A stretch of 38,069 bases of DNA from Halopseudomonas oceani (lineage in GTDB: Bacteria > Pseudomonadota > Gammaproteobacteria > Pseudomonadales > Pseudomonadaceae), in assembly GCF_002903165.1 (NCBI RefSeq), contig NZ_PPSK01000023.1, positions 1-38,069 on the forward strand, in the 5' to 3' direction. The position numbers and the translations under genes are program-made. Positions 29,121-37,638 of this stretch are shown here, in pieces (the first letter of the stretch is position 1; each line of letters opens with the position of its first letter). The notes beneath the pieces were generated by a model that saw only the letters and a list, made by a program, of their open reading frames with translations, did no database searches and had not been told where the DNA came from.

Positions 29121-30977
29121 ATGTCCGGAAAAGCGCAACAGCAATCCCGTCTTAAAGAGCTCATCGCCCGCGGTCGCGAGCAGGGCTATCTGACCTATGC
29201 GGAGGTCAACGATCACCTGCCCGAGGATATATCCGATCCGGAGCAGGTGGAAGACATTATCCGCATGATCAACGACATGGGCATCACGGTTTTCGAAGCC
29301 GCTCCCGATGCTGATGCGCTGCTGCTGGCCGATAATGATGCCGACGAAGCCGCTGCCGAAGAAGCCGCCGCCGCTTTGGCCGCGGTCGAAACCGATATCG
29401 GTCGCACCACCGACCCGGTCCGCATGTACATGCGTGAAATGGGCACGGTAGAGCTGCTGACCCGCGAAGGCGAAATCGAAATCGCCAAGCGCATCGAAGA
29501 AGGCATCCGCGAAGTCATGGCTGCCATCTCCATGTTCCCGGGTACCGTCGACGGCATCCTTGCCGACTACGCTCGCGTGGTCGAGGAAGGCGGCCGCCTG
29601 TCCGACATTTTCAGCGGCTACATCGATCCCGATGACGACGGCATGTCCGGCGTCAACAGCGACGACATCCCCGCCGTCGCCGCCAAGGGTGCCAAGAAAG
29701 AAGGCGACGATGACGAGGAAGAAGACGATTCTGACGACGACAGCGATGACAACGAAGGCGACGGCGGCCCCGATCCGGAAGTAGCTCGCCTGCGTTTCAC
29801 TGCCATCAAGGAACAGCTGGAGAAGTTGCAGAAGGTGCTGAAGAAGCACCCGCGCAATAGTCCCAAGGCTGTCGCCGAGCAGGAGGCCCTGGCCACCCTG
29901 TTCATGCCGATCAAGCTGATTCCCAAGCAATACGAAGCGCTGGTCAATCGCGTTCGTGATGCCCAGGACCAAGTCCGCAAGCAGGAACGCGCCATCATGC
30001 AGCTGTGCGTCCGTGACGCACGGATGCCGCGTGCCGACTTCCTGCGCAGCTTCCCGGGCAACGAAGTAAACGAAGGCTGGGTCGACGCACTGTTGGCTGA
30101 CAGCCCGCGCTACAGCGAAAACCTGCAGGCGCTCAAGACCGACATCCAGCGCGCCCAGAAAAAACTGGCCGAACTGGAAGCGAACGCCACCCTGACCATC
30201 TCCGAAATCAAGGACATCAATCGCCGCATGTCCATCGGCGAGGCGCGTGCGCGCCGCGCCAAGAAAGAGATGGTTGAGGCCAACCTGCGTCTGGTTATCT
30301 CCATCGCCAAGAAGTACACCAACCGTGGCCTGCAGTTCCTTGACCTGATCCAGGAAGGCAACATCGGTCTGATGAAGGCGGTGGACAAGTTCGAATACCG
30401 TCGCGGCTACAAGTTCTCGACCTACGCCACCTGGTGGATTCGTCAGGCCATCACCCGCTCCATTGCGGACCAGGCGCGCACCATCCGTATTCCGGTGCAC
30501 ATGATCGAGACCATCAACAAGCTGAACCGCATTTCCCGCCAGATGCTGCAGGAGATGGGTCGCGAGCCGACGCCGGAAGAGCTGGGCGAGCGCATGGAGA
30601 TGCCTGAGGACAAGATCCGCAAGGTCCTGAAGATCGCCAAGGAACCGATCTCGATGGAAACCCCCATCGGTGACGACGAAGACTCGCATCTGGGCGACTT
30701 CATCGAGGACGGCACCATGGAATCACCGATTGATTCGGCCACCGTGGAAAACCTCAAGGAAGCGACTCGCGATGTACTTTCCGGCCTCACCGCACGTGAA
30801 GCCAAAGTGCTGCGCATGCGCTTCGGCATCGATATGAATACCGACCATACCCTTGAGGAAGTCGGCAAGCAGTTCGATGTTACCCGTGAGCGGATTCGTC
30901 AGATCGAAGCCAAGGCACTACGCAAGCTGCGTCATCCGACACGCAGTGATCACCTGCGCAGCTTCCTCGACGACTGA
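29121..30977 (+). CDS. rpoD: RNA polymerase primary sigma factor sigma-70
   Basis: Housekeeping sigma factor, 618 residues. Region 1.1 at the N-terminus ([20 protein letters not shown]) is followed by region 1.2 ([19 protein letters not shown]). A long non-conserved region then contains a very acidic stretch at about 195-217 ([19 protein letters not shown]). Regions 2.1-2.4 follow ([38 protein letters not shown]), then region 3 and region 4.2 with the helix-turn-helix [20 protein letters not shown]. All core motifs look intact. The ATG has AAGGG upstream. A strong terminator follows the stop. Confidence 0.98.
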   Translation: MSGKAQQQSRLKELIARGREQGYLTYAEVNDHLPEDISDPEQVEDIIRMINDMGITVFEAAPDADALLLADNDADEAAAEEAAAALAAVETDIGRTTDPVRMYMREMGTVELLTREGEIEIAKRIEEGIREVMAAISMFPGTVDGILADYARVVEEGGRLSDIFSGYIDPDDDGMSGVNSDDIPAVAAKGAKKEGDDDEEEDDSDDDSDDNEGDGGPDPEVARLRFTAIKEQLEKLQKVLKKHPRNSPKAVAEQEALATLFMPIKLIPKQYEALVNRVRDAQDQVRKQERAIMQLCVRDARMPRADFLRSFPGNEVNEGWVDALLADSPRYSENLQALKTDIQRAQKKLAELEANATLTISEIKDINRRMSIGEARARRAKKEMVEANLRLVISIAKKYTNRGLQFLDLIQEGNIGLMKAVDKFEYRRGYKFSTYATWWIRQAITRSIADQARTIRIPVHMIETINKLNRISRQMLQEMGREPTPEELGERMEMPEDKIRKVLKIAKEPISMETPIGDDEDSHLGDFIEDGTMESPIDSATVENLKEATRDVLSGLTAREAKVLRMRFGIDMNTDHTLEEVGKQFDVTRERIRQIEAKALRKLRHPTRSDHLRSFLDD

Positions 30978-30999
30978 GTTAGTAACTTACTCACTGCAA

Positions 31000-31040
31000 C
31001 AAATAACGCCCGGCTCTGCCGGGCGTTATTGTTTGTGTTT
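31000..31040 (+). terminator. rho-independent terminator after rpoD
   Basis: A perfect 13-bp stem (31002-31014 with 31018-31030) with a 3-nt loop, followed by GTTTGTGTTT. The A-rich 5' flank can extend the pairing. It ends the rpsU-dnaG-rpoD operon and marks the border to the accessory genes. Bidirectional action is possible. Confidence 0.92.
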
Positions 31041-31043
31041 CTG

Positions 31044-31056
31044 GTACAGTCTGTAC
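31044..31056. promoter_or_regulatory. short palindrome upstream of the AraC-type gene
   Basis: GTACA and TGTAC around a 3-bp centre, 52 bp before the start of the regulator gene, in the only gap between the rpoD terminator and that gene. It could be an operator or part of a promoter. No protein can be assigned. Confidence 0.35.
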
Positions 31057-31107
31057 GCGGTTCAAAGAATGAAATAACAAAAAGCAAGGACGTGTGAGGC
31101 AGCAAAC

Positions 31108-31875
31108 ATGTCGTACCAGAATCATTTGTACGTATGGGAGGATCGCTTCCTGTACATCACTGCTGGTGTTGCCTCCGAGCTGACACAGCGCCATACCGTG
31201 ACGCTGCTTGTCGCACTTGACCCAACCGGCTTCACCCTCGGAGAACCTTCAGGCAAACAGCAGCGCTATCAGGCAGCACTGATTGCTCGTCAGGCACATC
31301 GTTCGCTCGACTCCAGCCAAACCAGCCTGCTGTCGATGAACTTTGACCCGCAAAGCTACGAATATCACACCCTCAGCCGCTTTCTTGGCAATCAGTCCGT
31401 CCGCCCGGTTATTCTGCAACCAAACACCATCAACCCCGGTGAGCTTCACCAGATCGGCTAGGGCACGCTGGCCGTTGATCGCTTGTTTCGACTTACCACC
31501 ACCCTGCCCCTTGGCATCAGCGGCTACAAACCGGTTGGTGTGAACATTGACATCCGAGCGGTGCACATCGCCCAGAAAGTCAAAAAGGAACTGCCACTGA
31601 GCAGTTCCGTAGCCGAACTGGCCGCCGGCGTCGGGCTCTCCGGCGACCGCCTGTCTCACCTGTTCTCCGAGCAGCTCGGGCTATCCATTAAGAGCTACAT
31701 CCTGTGGGCCAGAATGCGCCGGGCCGTTGGTCTCATCGCACGTGGCGAGTCACTGGCTGCCGTCGCCTATGACGTTGGCTTCTCCGACTCCGCCCATTTG
31801 ACACGCACCATCAAGCAGTTTTTCGGCCTGACGCCGTCGTATATCGTCAAAGCGATCAAGGTGCACATGCTGTAG
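31108..31875 (+). pseudogene. AraC family regulator split by an in-frame amber codon
   Basis: Two open stretches lie in one frame: 31108-31461 (117 residues, ending ELHQIG, then TAG at 31459-31461) and, from the next codon, a continuous frame to 31875. Read through, the gene is 256 codons with both stops, a normal size for a small AraC-type protein. The N-terminal part would sense a ligand. The C-terminal part has the two-helix-turn-helix DNA-binding domain (SVAELAAGVGLSGDRLSHLF, then LAAVAYDVGFSDSAHLTRTI and FFGLTPSYIV). There is no indel and no other defect, so the stop is recent, a sequencing error, or suppressed. It is followed by the acylase gene in the same direction and is its most likely regulator. 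Confidence 0.8.
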
Positions 31876-31942
31876 CCAGAAAGCGAACAAATAGCATCTG
31901 CATTCAATAACCACTTAGGCCACCAGCTTACCCTCCTCTTCA

Positions 31943-31961
31943 GGCAACAGAGGCCGTTGCC
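31943..31961 (+). promoter_or_regulatory. hairpin upstream of the acylase gene
   Basis: GGCAAC (31943-31948) pairs with GTTGCC (31956-31961) around a 7-nt loop and is followed by GTTATAAAAAG, then the AGAGG ribosome site and the ATG at 31987. It may be a weak terminator of the regulator gene or a leader structure. The TATAAA inside is too near the start codon to be its -10. Confidence 0.35.
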
Positions 31962-31986
31962 GTTATAAAAAGAAGAGGACCACACC

Positions 31987-34365
31987 ATGCTTTACATCCA
32001 GCACCCTGGATTCCTTGCCAAGGCAAGCATCCTGACCGGCGCGATATTGCTCAGCGGCTGTAAGATCGGTGGCAGCGGCGGCGGAGATGATCAGCCCAGT
32101 GAGCAACGCCACTATAGTGCGACCATCGAACGGACGACATTCGGCATTCCCCACATCACCGCCAAAGATCTGGGAGGAGCAGGTTACGGCCACGGCTACG
32201 CCATTGCCGAAGACAATCTCTGCGTGCTCGCCGATGCCTTCGTAACCTACAGCGGCCAGCGTTCCGAGTACTTCGGCCCGGATGAGGCGGCAGCAACGAT
32301 GGGTACCTTTGGCACACCCACCAACCTGGAAGCCGACTTCTTCTTCCGATTCCTGCTAAACGAGCAGGAGCTGACTACCTTTCAGGCAGCACAGGCCGAC
32401 GACATGCTTGAGCTGACCGCCGGATTCGCCGCAGGCTACAGCCGTTACGTCAGCGAAGTGAAGGACGGTGAGCATGCCGGCCGGCATACCGACTGCCGCA
32501 ATGCCGAGTGGCTGCGTACCATCACGACGGACGACGTGCTGCGCCGACTGGTAGCGCTCAACCTCGCGGCCAGCAGTGCCAACTGGGTAGAAGAAATCGT
32601 TGCCGCGCAACCACCTGCGGCCAACCCGGCCAGGGTACGCCTGATGAGCCCCGCCACCGACACCTCCGAACTCACTGCAGACCGTTTTGCCCTCGGCCGT
32701 AAAACCGGCATTGGCAGCAACACCTATGCATTCGGCGGCAATGCGACTGAGTCAGGTGGCGGCCTGTTGTTTGCCAACCCGCACTGGTACCTGCTCGGCG
32801 TCGACCGCTTCTACCAACTGCACATGAACGTTCCAGGCAAACTGAATGTGTCTGGCGCCTCCATCATGGGCACCCCCATGGTTCTGATGGGCTTCAACAA
32901 TGACATTGCCTGGGCGCATACCGTATCCACCGCGCGTCGCTTCACCCTTTATCAGCTGCAGCTCGCCGAGGGCGACCCGACCAGCTACGTGAAAGACAGT
33001 GAAGTGGTTGCCATGACGCCAACCGAGATCACCATTCAGGTCAAACAGACCGATGGCAACCTGAGCCCCGTCACCCGCACCCTCTACCGCTCCGAGTACG
33101 GTCCGATGATCAGTCTAAGCGGGCTAGGTCTGCCGGGTTGGGGCACACAAGTCGCCTACACCCTGCGTGACGCGAACCTGGAAAATACCCGAGCATTCCA
33201 GAACTTCTTCTCCTGGGGCAGTGCCGACTCCCTGGATGAGTTCTACAACAACACCAAACAGTATCTGGGTATTCCGTGGGTCAACACCACCGCCATCGGG
33301 CGAGGCGACCAGCGGGCTCTCTACTCCGACATCACGGTCGTACCCAACGTGCCCGACAGCATGCTGGCCAGCTGCCTGGTTCCGACCCTGGGTCCGGCGG
33401 TGATGAATGCGGTGCCAGGCCTGCCGCTACTCGACGGAACAAGGTCAGCCTGTGACTGGAAAACCGATACTGACTCGGTGCAGTCCGGCACTTTTGGTCC
33501 CAGCAACCTGCCGAGCCTGTTCAGCACCGACTATGTTGCCAACATGAATGACAGCTACTGGCTCAGCAACCCGGAACAGCCTCTCGCCGGCTACGCAGGC
33601 ATCATTGGTCGCGAGGATTATGAACAAAGCCTGCGAACCCGAATGGGCCATACCATGGTACGCGACCGGCTGAATGGTGCAGACGGTCTCAACGGTCACC
33701 TGGCCTCCAGCGAGAACCTGCGAAACATCGTTTTGAACAGCAGGGTCTACAGCGCCGAGAGACTGAAAACCGCGGTACTGAACGTGGTCTGCGACGCGCC
33801 CGGCTCCGCAGATGAGGAACAGGCCTGCCAGGTGCTGGCAAACTGGGACAACACCGGCAACCTCGATGCTGTAGGCGCTCATATCTGGACCGCCCTGTGG
33901 AGCCGAATTCGCAGCCTAGACCTGTACGCAATCCCGTTTGATGCGGCCGACCCGATAAACACACCCGACGGCCTGAGCAACGACAGCGCGGTGCGCGATC
34001 AGATTACAGCGGCGTTCAGTGAGGCCGTGACCGATCTGGTCAATCGCAACATTGCCCTGAACGCCCGCGTCGAGCAGGTACAGCAGTATCTCAAGCCGGG
34101 CGAACAGATTCCGCAGTTCGGCGGTGAAGGTAATGAGGGCTACTTTACCGTTCTGCGCAACTCCTACATGCACATTGTGGAGTTCCCGAACGGCGAACCG
34201 GTCAAGGCCTACACCTTCCTGACGCACTCGCAGTCTACCGACCCGAGCAGCCCGCATTACGCGGACTATACCCAGGCCTATTCCAACAAAAACTGGCTGC
34301 CGTTCCCCTACACGGATGAGGACATTGCTGCCAACCTGGAGTCGTCCATCGACATCAGCGAGTAA
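31987..34365 (+). CDS. lipoprotein N-terminal-nucleophile acylase (penicillin/AHL acylase superfamily)
   Basis: A 792-residue precursor of the penicillin amidase (S45) family that cleaves itself to give a catalytic N-terminal Ser. The lipobox LLSGC puts the lipidated Cys at 25, with Lys at +2, suggesting outer-membrane anchoring; a Gly/Ser linker follows. The processing site is at Ser244 in GIGSNTYAFG. Counting from it, His266 (position 23 of the beta chain, ANPHWYL) and Val313 (position 70, AHTVS) fall on the catalytic spacing of PvdQ and aculeacin acylase, and Asn519 in VANMNDSYW is the candidate oxyanion Asn. This favours the AHL/aculeacin branch. The substrate cannot be read. AGAGG precedes the ATG. 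A hairpin follows the stop. The AraC-type gene upstream is interrupted. Confidence 0.88.
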   Translation: MLYIQHPGFLAKASILTGAILLSGCKIGGSGGGDDQPSEQRHYSATIERTTFGIPHITAKDLGGAGYGHGYAIAEDNLCVLADAFVTYSGQRSEYFGPDEAAATMGTFGTPTNLEADFFFRFLLNEQELTTFQAAQADDMLELTAGFAAGYSRYVSEVKDGEHAGRHTDCRNAEWLRTITTDDVLRRLVALNLAASSANWVEEIVAAQPPAANPARVRLMSPATDTSELTADRFALGRKTGIGSNTYAFGGNATESGGGLLFANPHWYLLGVDRFYQLHMNVPGKLNVSGASIMGTPMVLMGFNNDIAWAHTVSTARRFTLYQLQLAEGDPTSYVKDSEVVAMTPTEITIQVKQTDGNLSPVTRTLYRSEYGPMISLSGLGLPGWGTQVAYTLRDANLENTRAFQNFFSWGSADSLDEFYNNTKQYLGIPWVNTTAIGRGDQRALYSDITVVPNVPDSMLASCLVPTLGPAVMNAVPGLPLLDGTRSACDWKTDTDSVQSGTFGPSNLPSLFSTDYVANMNDSYWLSNPEQPLAGYAGIIGREDYEQSLRTRMGHTMVRDRLNGADGLNGHLASSENLRNIVLNSRVYSAERLKTAVLNVVCDAPGSADEEQACQVLANWDNTGNLDAVGAHIWTALWSRIRSLDLYAIPFDAADPINTPDGLSNDSAVRDQITAAFSEAVTDLVNRNIALNARVEQVQQYLKPGEQIPQFGGEGNEGYFTVLRNSYMHIVEFPNGEPVKAYTFLTHSQSTDPSSPHYADYTQAYSNKNWLPFPYTDEDIAANLESSIDISE

Positions 34366-34372
34366 CACCCAC

Positions 34373-34398
34373 GCCCCGGTTGCTGTTGCGACCGGGGC
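34373..34398 (+). terminator. hairpin after the acylase gene
   Basis: GCCCCGGT (34373-34380) pairs with ACCGGGGC (34391-34398) around a 10-nt loop, 7 bp after the acylase stop. The following bases are CT-rich and not a true T run, so it is a moderate terminator candidate. Confidence 0.6.
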
Positions 34399-34507
34399 CT
34401 CTCCCCCTCTCGGGCACCTGTGCTATTTCACGGCAGGGACAGCGGCATAACCTTCGCGCTACACTGATACAAAAGCACCACTATCAAGCGCGCAGGATGA
34501 ACGCCGA

Positions 34508-37500
34508 ATGAACTCCGCAGCCAAAGGATGCATTGTCTCTCTCGTGGCAATCGCTGGCGCAGGATGCAGTGCATCCGAGTTTTCCCTCTCCTCCCAACTG
34601 CACATTACGCAGGTCGGTGTACTGCTGTTATCCTGCATTCTGCTATTGGCGGCCCATGGTCTCAATCAGCTGCGACGGCGCGCCATAGCACAGCGTCAGG
34701 AAGCCCTTGAGCTGCTCGGCCAGCAGGAACACCGCTACCGCACACTGGTTGAGAAGCTGCACGTGGTTACCTGGGAAATGTCCTACCCCTCCCTGCGCTT
34801 TGTCTACGCCTCCCCCCACGCCGAAGACCTGCTCGGGTTTCCCGCCAGCGACTGGCTGCAGCCCGATTTCCTGGCCAACCACCTGCATCCGGAGGACCAC
34901 CGACGAGTCCTCTCCAGCCTGCGCGAATATGCCCTCGCCAAGCAGCAGCAGAGCTTTGATTTCCGACTGTGTCGGCAGTCTGGCGACTGCGTCTGGGTTC
35001 GCGCCATCATCAACCGGGTCAGCAGCGAAGAATACGAAGCTGCCTCGCTGCACGGGCTGCTGATCGATATTCAGGAGCAAAAACTGGCCGAGCAGGCGCT
35101 GCGCAGCTCCGAGCAAAAGTTCGCCTCCGTATTTCACAACTGCCCCGACACGATAGTCCTGGCAGAGGCCAACGAAGGCCGCTTTCTATCAGTCAATCGG
35201 ACGTTCGAGGAACAGTTTGGCATCACCATGGCGGACGCTGTTGGTCATACCGCCACCGAACTCGGCATCTGGGTCAACCCCGGAACCGGACCGGGGCTGT
35301 TGTCGCTCCTGCTGACAAAAACCAAAAACAATATTGAGCTGGAGTTCCGGCGCGCCGACGGCAGCCGCTTCACCGGCCTGTTATCCGCGCGCTCGGTGAG
35401 TATCGACAATCAGCCGGTACTGGTTACCGTGCTCCGTGACATTTCAGCGCTCAAGCACACCCAGGAACAGCTGCGCCTGTCGGAACAGAAGTTCTCGCGC
35501 GCCTTTCATGCCTCACCGGATGGCTTGCTGATCAGCCGGGCCAGCGACGGGATGCTGCTGGATGTTAACGAGGGCTTCACCCGCATCACCGGCTATACGC
35601 GAGAGCAGGCGATCGGTACAAGCACTCTGGCGCTGCGGATCTGGCGTGACGATGACGACCGTAAGCGCATGGTGGAAACCTTGCGGCGCGAAGGGCGGGT
35701 TCGCGACATGCTGTCTCAGGTAACCACAACAACCGGTAGCGTGCGGCAAGTCGAGATCTGTACCGAGGCGATCACCATCAACAATCAGGAGTGCATGCTC
35801 AGCATCGCGCGTGACGTAACCGAACGCCTGGAAATGGAAAACTCGCTGCGTCAGGCAGCCACAGTCTTCGAAAACACCAATGAAGGGGTCATCATCACCG
35901 ACTCGGAAAGCCGGATTGCCGCCGTCAACCGGGCCTTCAGCCGCATCACCGGGATCCCCGCCCACGAGGCTGTCGGCCAGCCGATCGAGAGACTGGCCAC
36001 GTATGCGGAAGATCAGAATATCGTCGCCCAAGCCTGGGAAGCCATCAAGACACATGGTCAGTGGCAGGGGGAATCCTGGAGCAGGCGCGCCAATGGAGAA
36101 CTCTACGCAGCCTGGAGCAATGTCAGCCAGGTATTGAACGTAGACGGCAGTCTCAGCCATCTGGTTGCGGTTTTCAGTGACATCACACCGCTCAAGCACA
36201 CCCAGGCAAGACTGGACCACCAGGCTCACCATGACCCGCTCACCGGCCTGCCGAACCGCATCCTGTTCGAAGCCCGCCTGCGCGAGGCGCTGAACAGCCT
36301 GGCGATGAACAAGACAGATCAACTCGGCGCCCTGCTGTTCATCGACCTGGACCGCTTCAAACAGATTAACGACAGTCTGGGCCACCCGGTTGGCGACAGC
36401 CTCCTGCAACTGGTCAGCCAGCGCCTGTGCTCAGTTCTGCGCGAAATAGACACCGTCGCGCGCCACGGCGGTGACGAGTTCATCGTCCTCCTGCCCAACC
36501 TGCATACCGACGTGGACGCCGCCGCCATCGCCGACAAGCTGCTTGGCGTGTTTCGCACCCCTTTCCTGTGTGCGGGCCACGAGTTTTTTGTCAGCGCCAG
36601 CATCGGCATCAGCCTGTTTCCAACCGATGCAGATGACGTCAACAGCCTGATCAAGCATGCTGACGCGGCCATGTACCAGGCCAAGAACCAGGGCCGCAAT
36701 CGCTACGCGTTCTACACCAGCGACCTGACCGTCAACGCCCACCAGCGGTTGGAAATGGAGAATGACATGCGTCGAGGCCTGGAGCGCGGCGAATTTATCC
36801 TCTACTACCAGCCCAAAGTAATGTGCGACGGCGGCAAGCTGAACGGTGCAGAAGCACTGGTGCGCTGGAACCACCCACAGCAAGGGCTGATTGAGCCAGA
36901 CCGATTCATCCCGCTGGCCGAAGATACCGGGCTGATCGTCGATCTCGGTCGCAGCATCCTGCACAGCGCCTGCGCGCAGCTTGCCGAATGGCGGGATCAG
37001 GGATTCCTGCTGCCCAGAGTTGCGATAAACGTCTCCGGCACCCAGCTGATCGGCAATCAGCTGGTCAGCGACATTCGCCTGGCCCTGACCGAACACGGCC
37101 TGACCGCCAGCCAGTTGGAGCTGGAAATTACCGAAGACTTCGTCATGAATCAGAACCGCGAAGCCATCACCCTGCTCGACCTCTTCAAGAGCATGGGCAT
37201 ACACCTGTCGATTGATGATTTTGGCACCGGCTACTCTTCGCTCGCCTATCTGAAGGAGTTGCCACTGGATACGCTGAAGATCGACCGCAGCTTCGTTGCC
37301 GGACTGCCGGGAAACCATCACGATGCTGCCATCAGCCAGACCATCATCGTGCTGGCCCACAACCTGGGCATGAATGTCATTGCCGAAGGTGTGGAAACCA
37401 CAGCCCAGCGTGACATCTTGCAAGCGCAAGGCTGCGACAGTATTCAGGGCTACCTGATCAGCCCGCCGCTGTCCGCCAGTGCGTTCGCCACAACCTTCCT

Positions 37501-37540
37501 TAGTCGAGCGCCTAGTCACCAGCCATCTCAGTCCGTATAA
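34508..37540 (+). CDS. membrane PAS4-GGDEF-EAL c-di-GMP enzyme, RmcA-like without periplasmic sensor
   Basis: A 1010-residue dual c-di-GMP protein. The N-terminus has a signal-like hydrophobic segment (7-20), only about 15 residues outside, and one membrane helix (about 34-52). Four PAS domains follow at about 73-195, 200-320, 325-445 and 447-565. The GGDEF domain has an intact RHGGDEF (654-658) and an RxxD inhibitory site (Arg645, Asp648). The EAL domain has EALVRWNHP (782 on), NVSG, EITED, DDFGTGYSSL, KIDRSF and EGVET, so both activities are possible. From memory, the gene between rpoD and a tRNA in P. aeruginosa is PA0575 (RmcA), with a periplasmic binding-protein-like domain before the same modules; that domain is absent here. 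AGGA stands ten bases upstream. Confidence 0.93.
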   Translation: MNSAAKGCIVSLVAIAGAGCSASEFSLSSQLHITQVGVLLLSCILLLAAHGLNQLRRRAIAQRQEALELLGQQEHRYRTLVEKLHVVTWEMSYPSLRFVYASPHAEDLLGFPASDWLQPDFLANHLHPEDHRRVLSSLREYALAKQQQSFDFRLCRQSGDCVWVRAIINRVSSEEYEAASLHGLLIDIQEQKLAEQALRSSEQKFASVFHNCPDTIVLAEANEGRFLSVNRTFEEQFGITMADAVGHTATELGIWVNPGTGPGLLSLLLTKTKNNIELEFRRADGSRFTGLLSARSVSIDNQPVLVTVLRDISALKHTQEQLRLSEQKFSRAFHASPDGLLISRASDGMLLDVNEGFTRITGYTREQAIGTSTLALRIWRDDDDRKRMVETLRREGRVRDMLSQVTTTTGSVRQVEICTEAITINNQECMLSIARDVTERLEMENSLRQAATVFENTNEGVIITDSESRIAAVNRAFSRITGIPAHEAVGQPIERLATYAEDQNIVAQAWEAIKTHGQWQGESWSRRANGELYAAWSNVSQVLNVDGSLSHLVAVFSDITPLKHTQARLDHQAHHDPLTGLPNRILFEARLREALNSLAMNKTDQLGALLFIDLDRFKQINDSLGHPVGDSLLQLVSQRLCSVLREIDTVARHGGDEFIVLLPNLHTDVDAAAIADKLLGVFRTPFLCAGHEFFVSASIGISLFPTDADDVNSLIKHADAAMYQAKNQGRNRYAFYTSDLTVNAHQRLEMENDMRRGLERGEFILYYQPKVMCDGGKLNGAEALVRWNHPQQGLIEPDRFIPLAEDTGLIVDLGRSILHSACAQLAEWRDQGFLLPRVAINVSGTQLIGNQLVSDIRLALTEHGLTASQLELEITEDFVMNQNREAITLLDLFKSMGIHLSIDDFGTGYSSLAYLKELPLDTLKIDRSFVAGLPGNHHDAAISQTIIVLAHNLGMNVIAEGVETTAQRDILQAQGCDSIQGYLISPPLSASAFATTFLSRAPSHQPSQSV

Positions 37541-37561
37541 TCCTCGACGCTATAACAGCGC

Positions 37562-37638
37562 GGGCCTATAGCTCAGTTGGTCAGAGCAGGCGACTCATAA
37601 TCGCTTGGTCCCAGGTTCAAGTCCTGGTGGGCCCACCA
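37562..37638 (+). tRNA. tRNA-Ile2 with CAT anticodon (lysidine type)
   Basis: A 77-nt cloverleaf with encoded CCA. The acceptor stem pairs GGGCCTA with TGGGCCC (one G·T). The anticodon arm GGCGA-CTCATAA-TCGCT puts CAT at positions 34-36, and the T arm is CCAGG-TTCAAGT-CCTGG. CAT could mean Met or Ile. The anticodon arm and variable region (AGGCGACTCATAATCGCTTG) equal those of E. coli ileX as I remember it, so this is most likely the minor Ile tRNA whose C34 is changed to lysidine by TilS to read AUA. It ends the segment that matches the conserved Pseudomonas order. Confidence 0.93.

Noticed and set aside
29052..30689. 545-codon minus-strand frame over rpoD
   Set aside because: rpoD covers it with all sigma-70 regions. 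The antisense frame is Val/Gly/Asp rich with no motif, typical of shadow translation.
31964..31969. TATAAA as a -10 box for the acylase gene
   Set aside because: It is 18 bp from the ATG, which would put the transcription start on or past the ribosome site, and no -35 is present.
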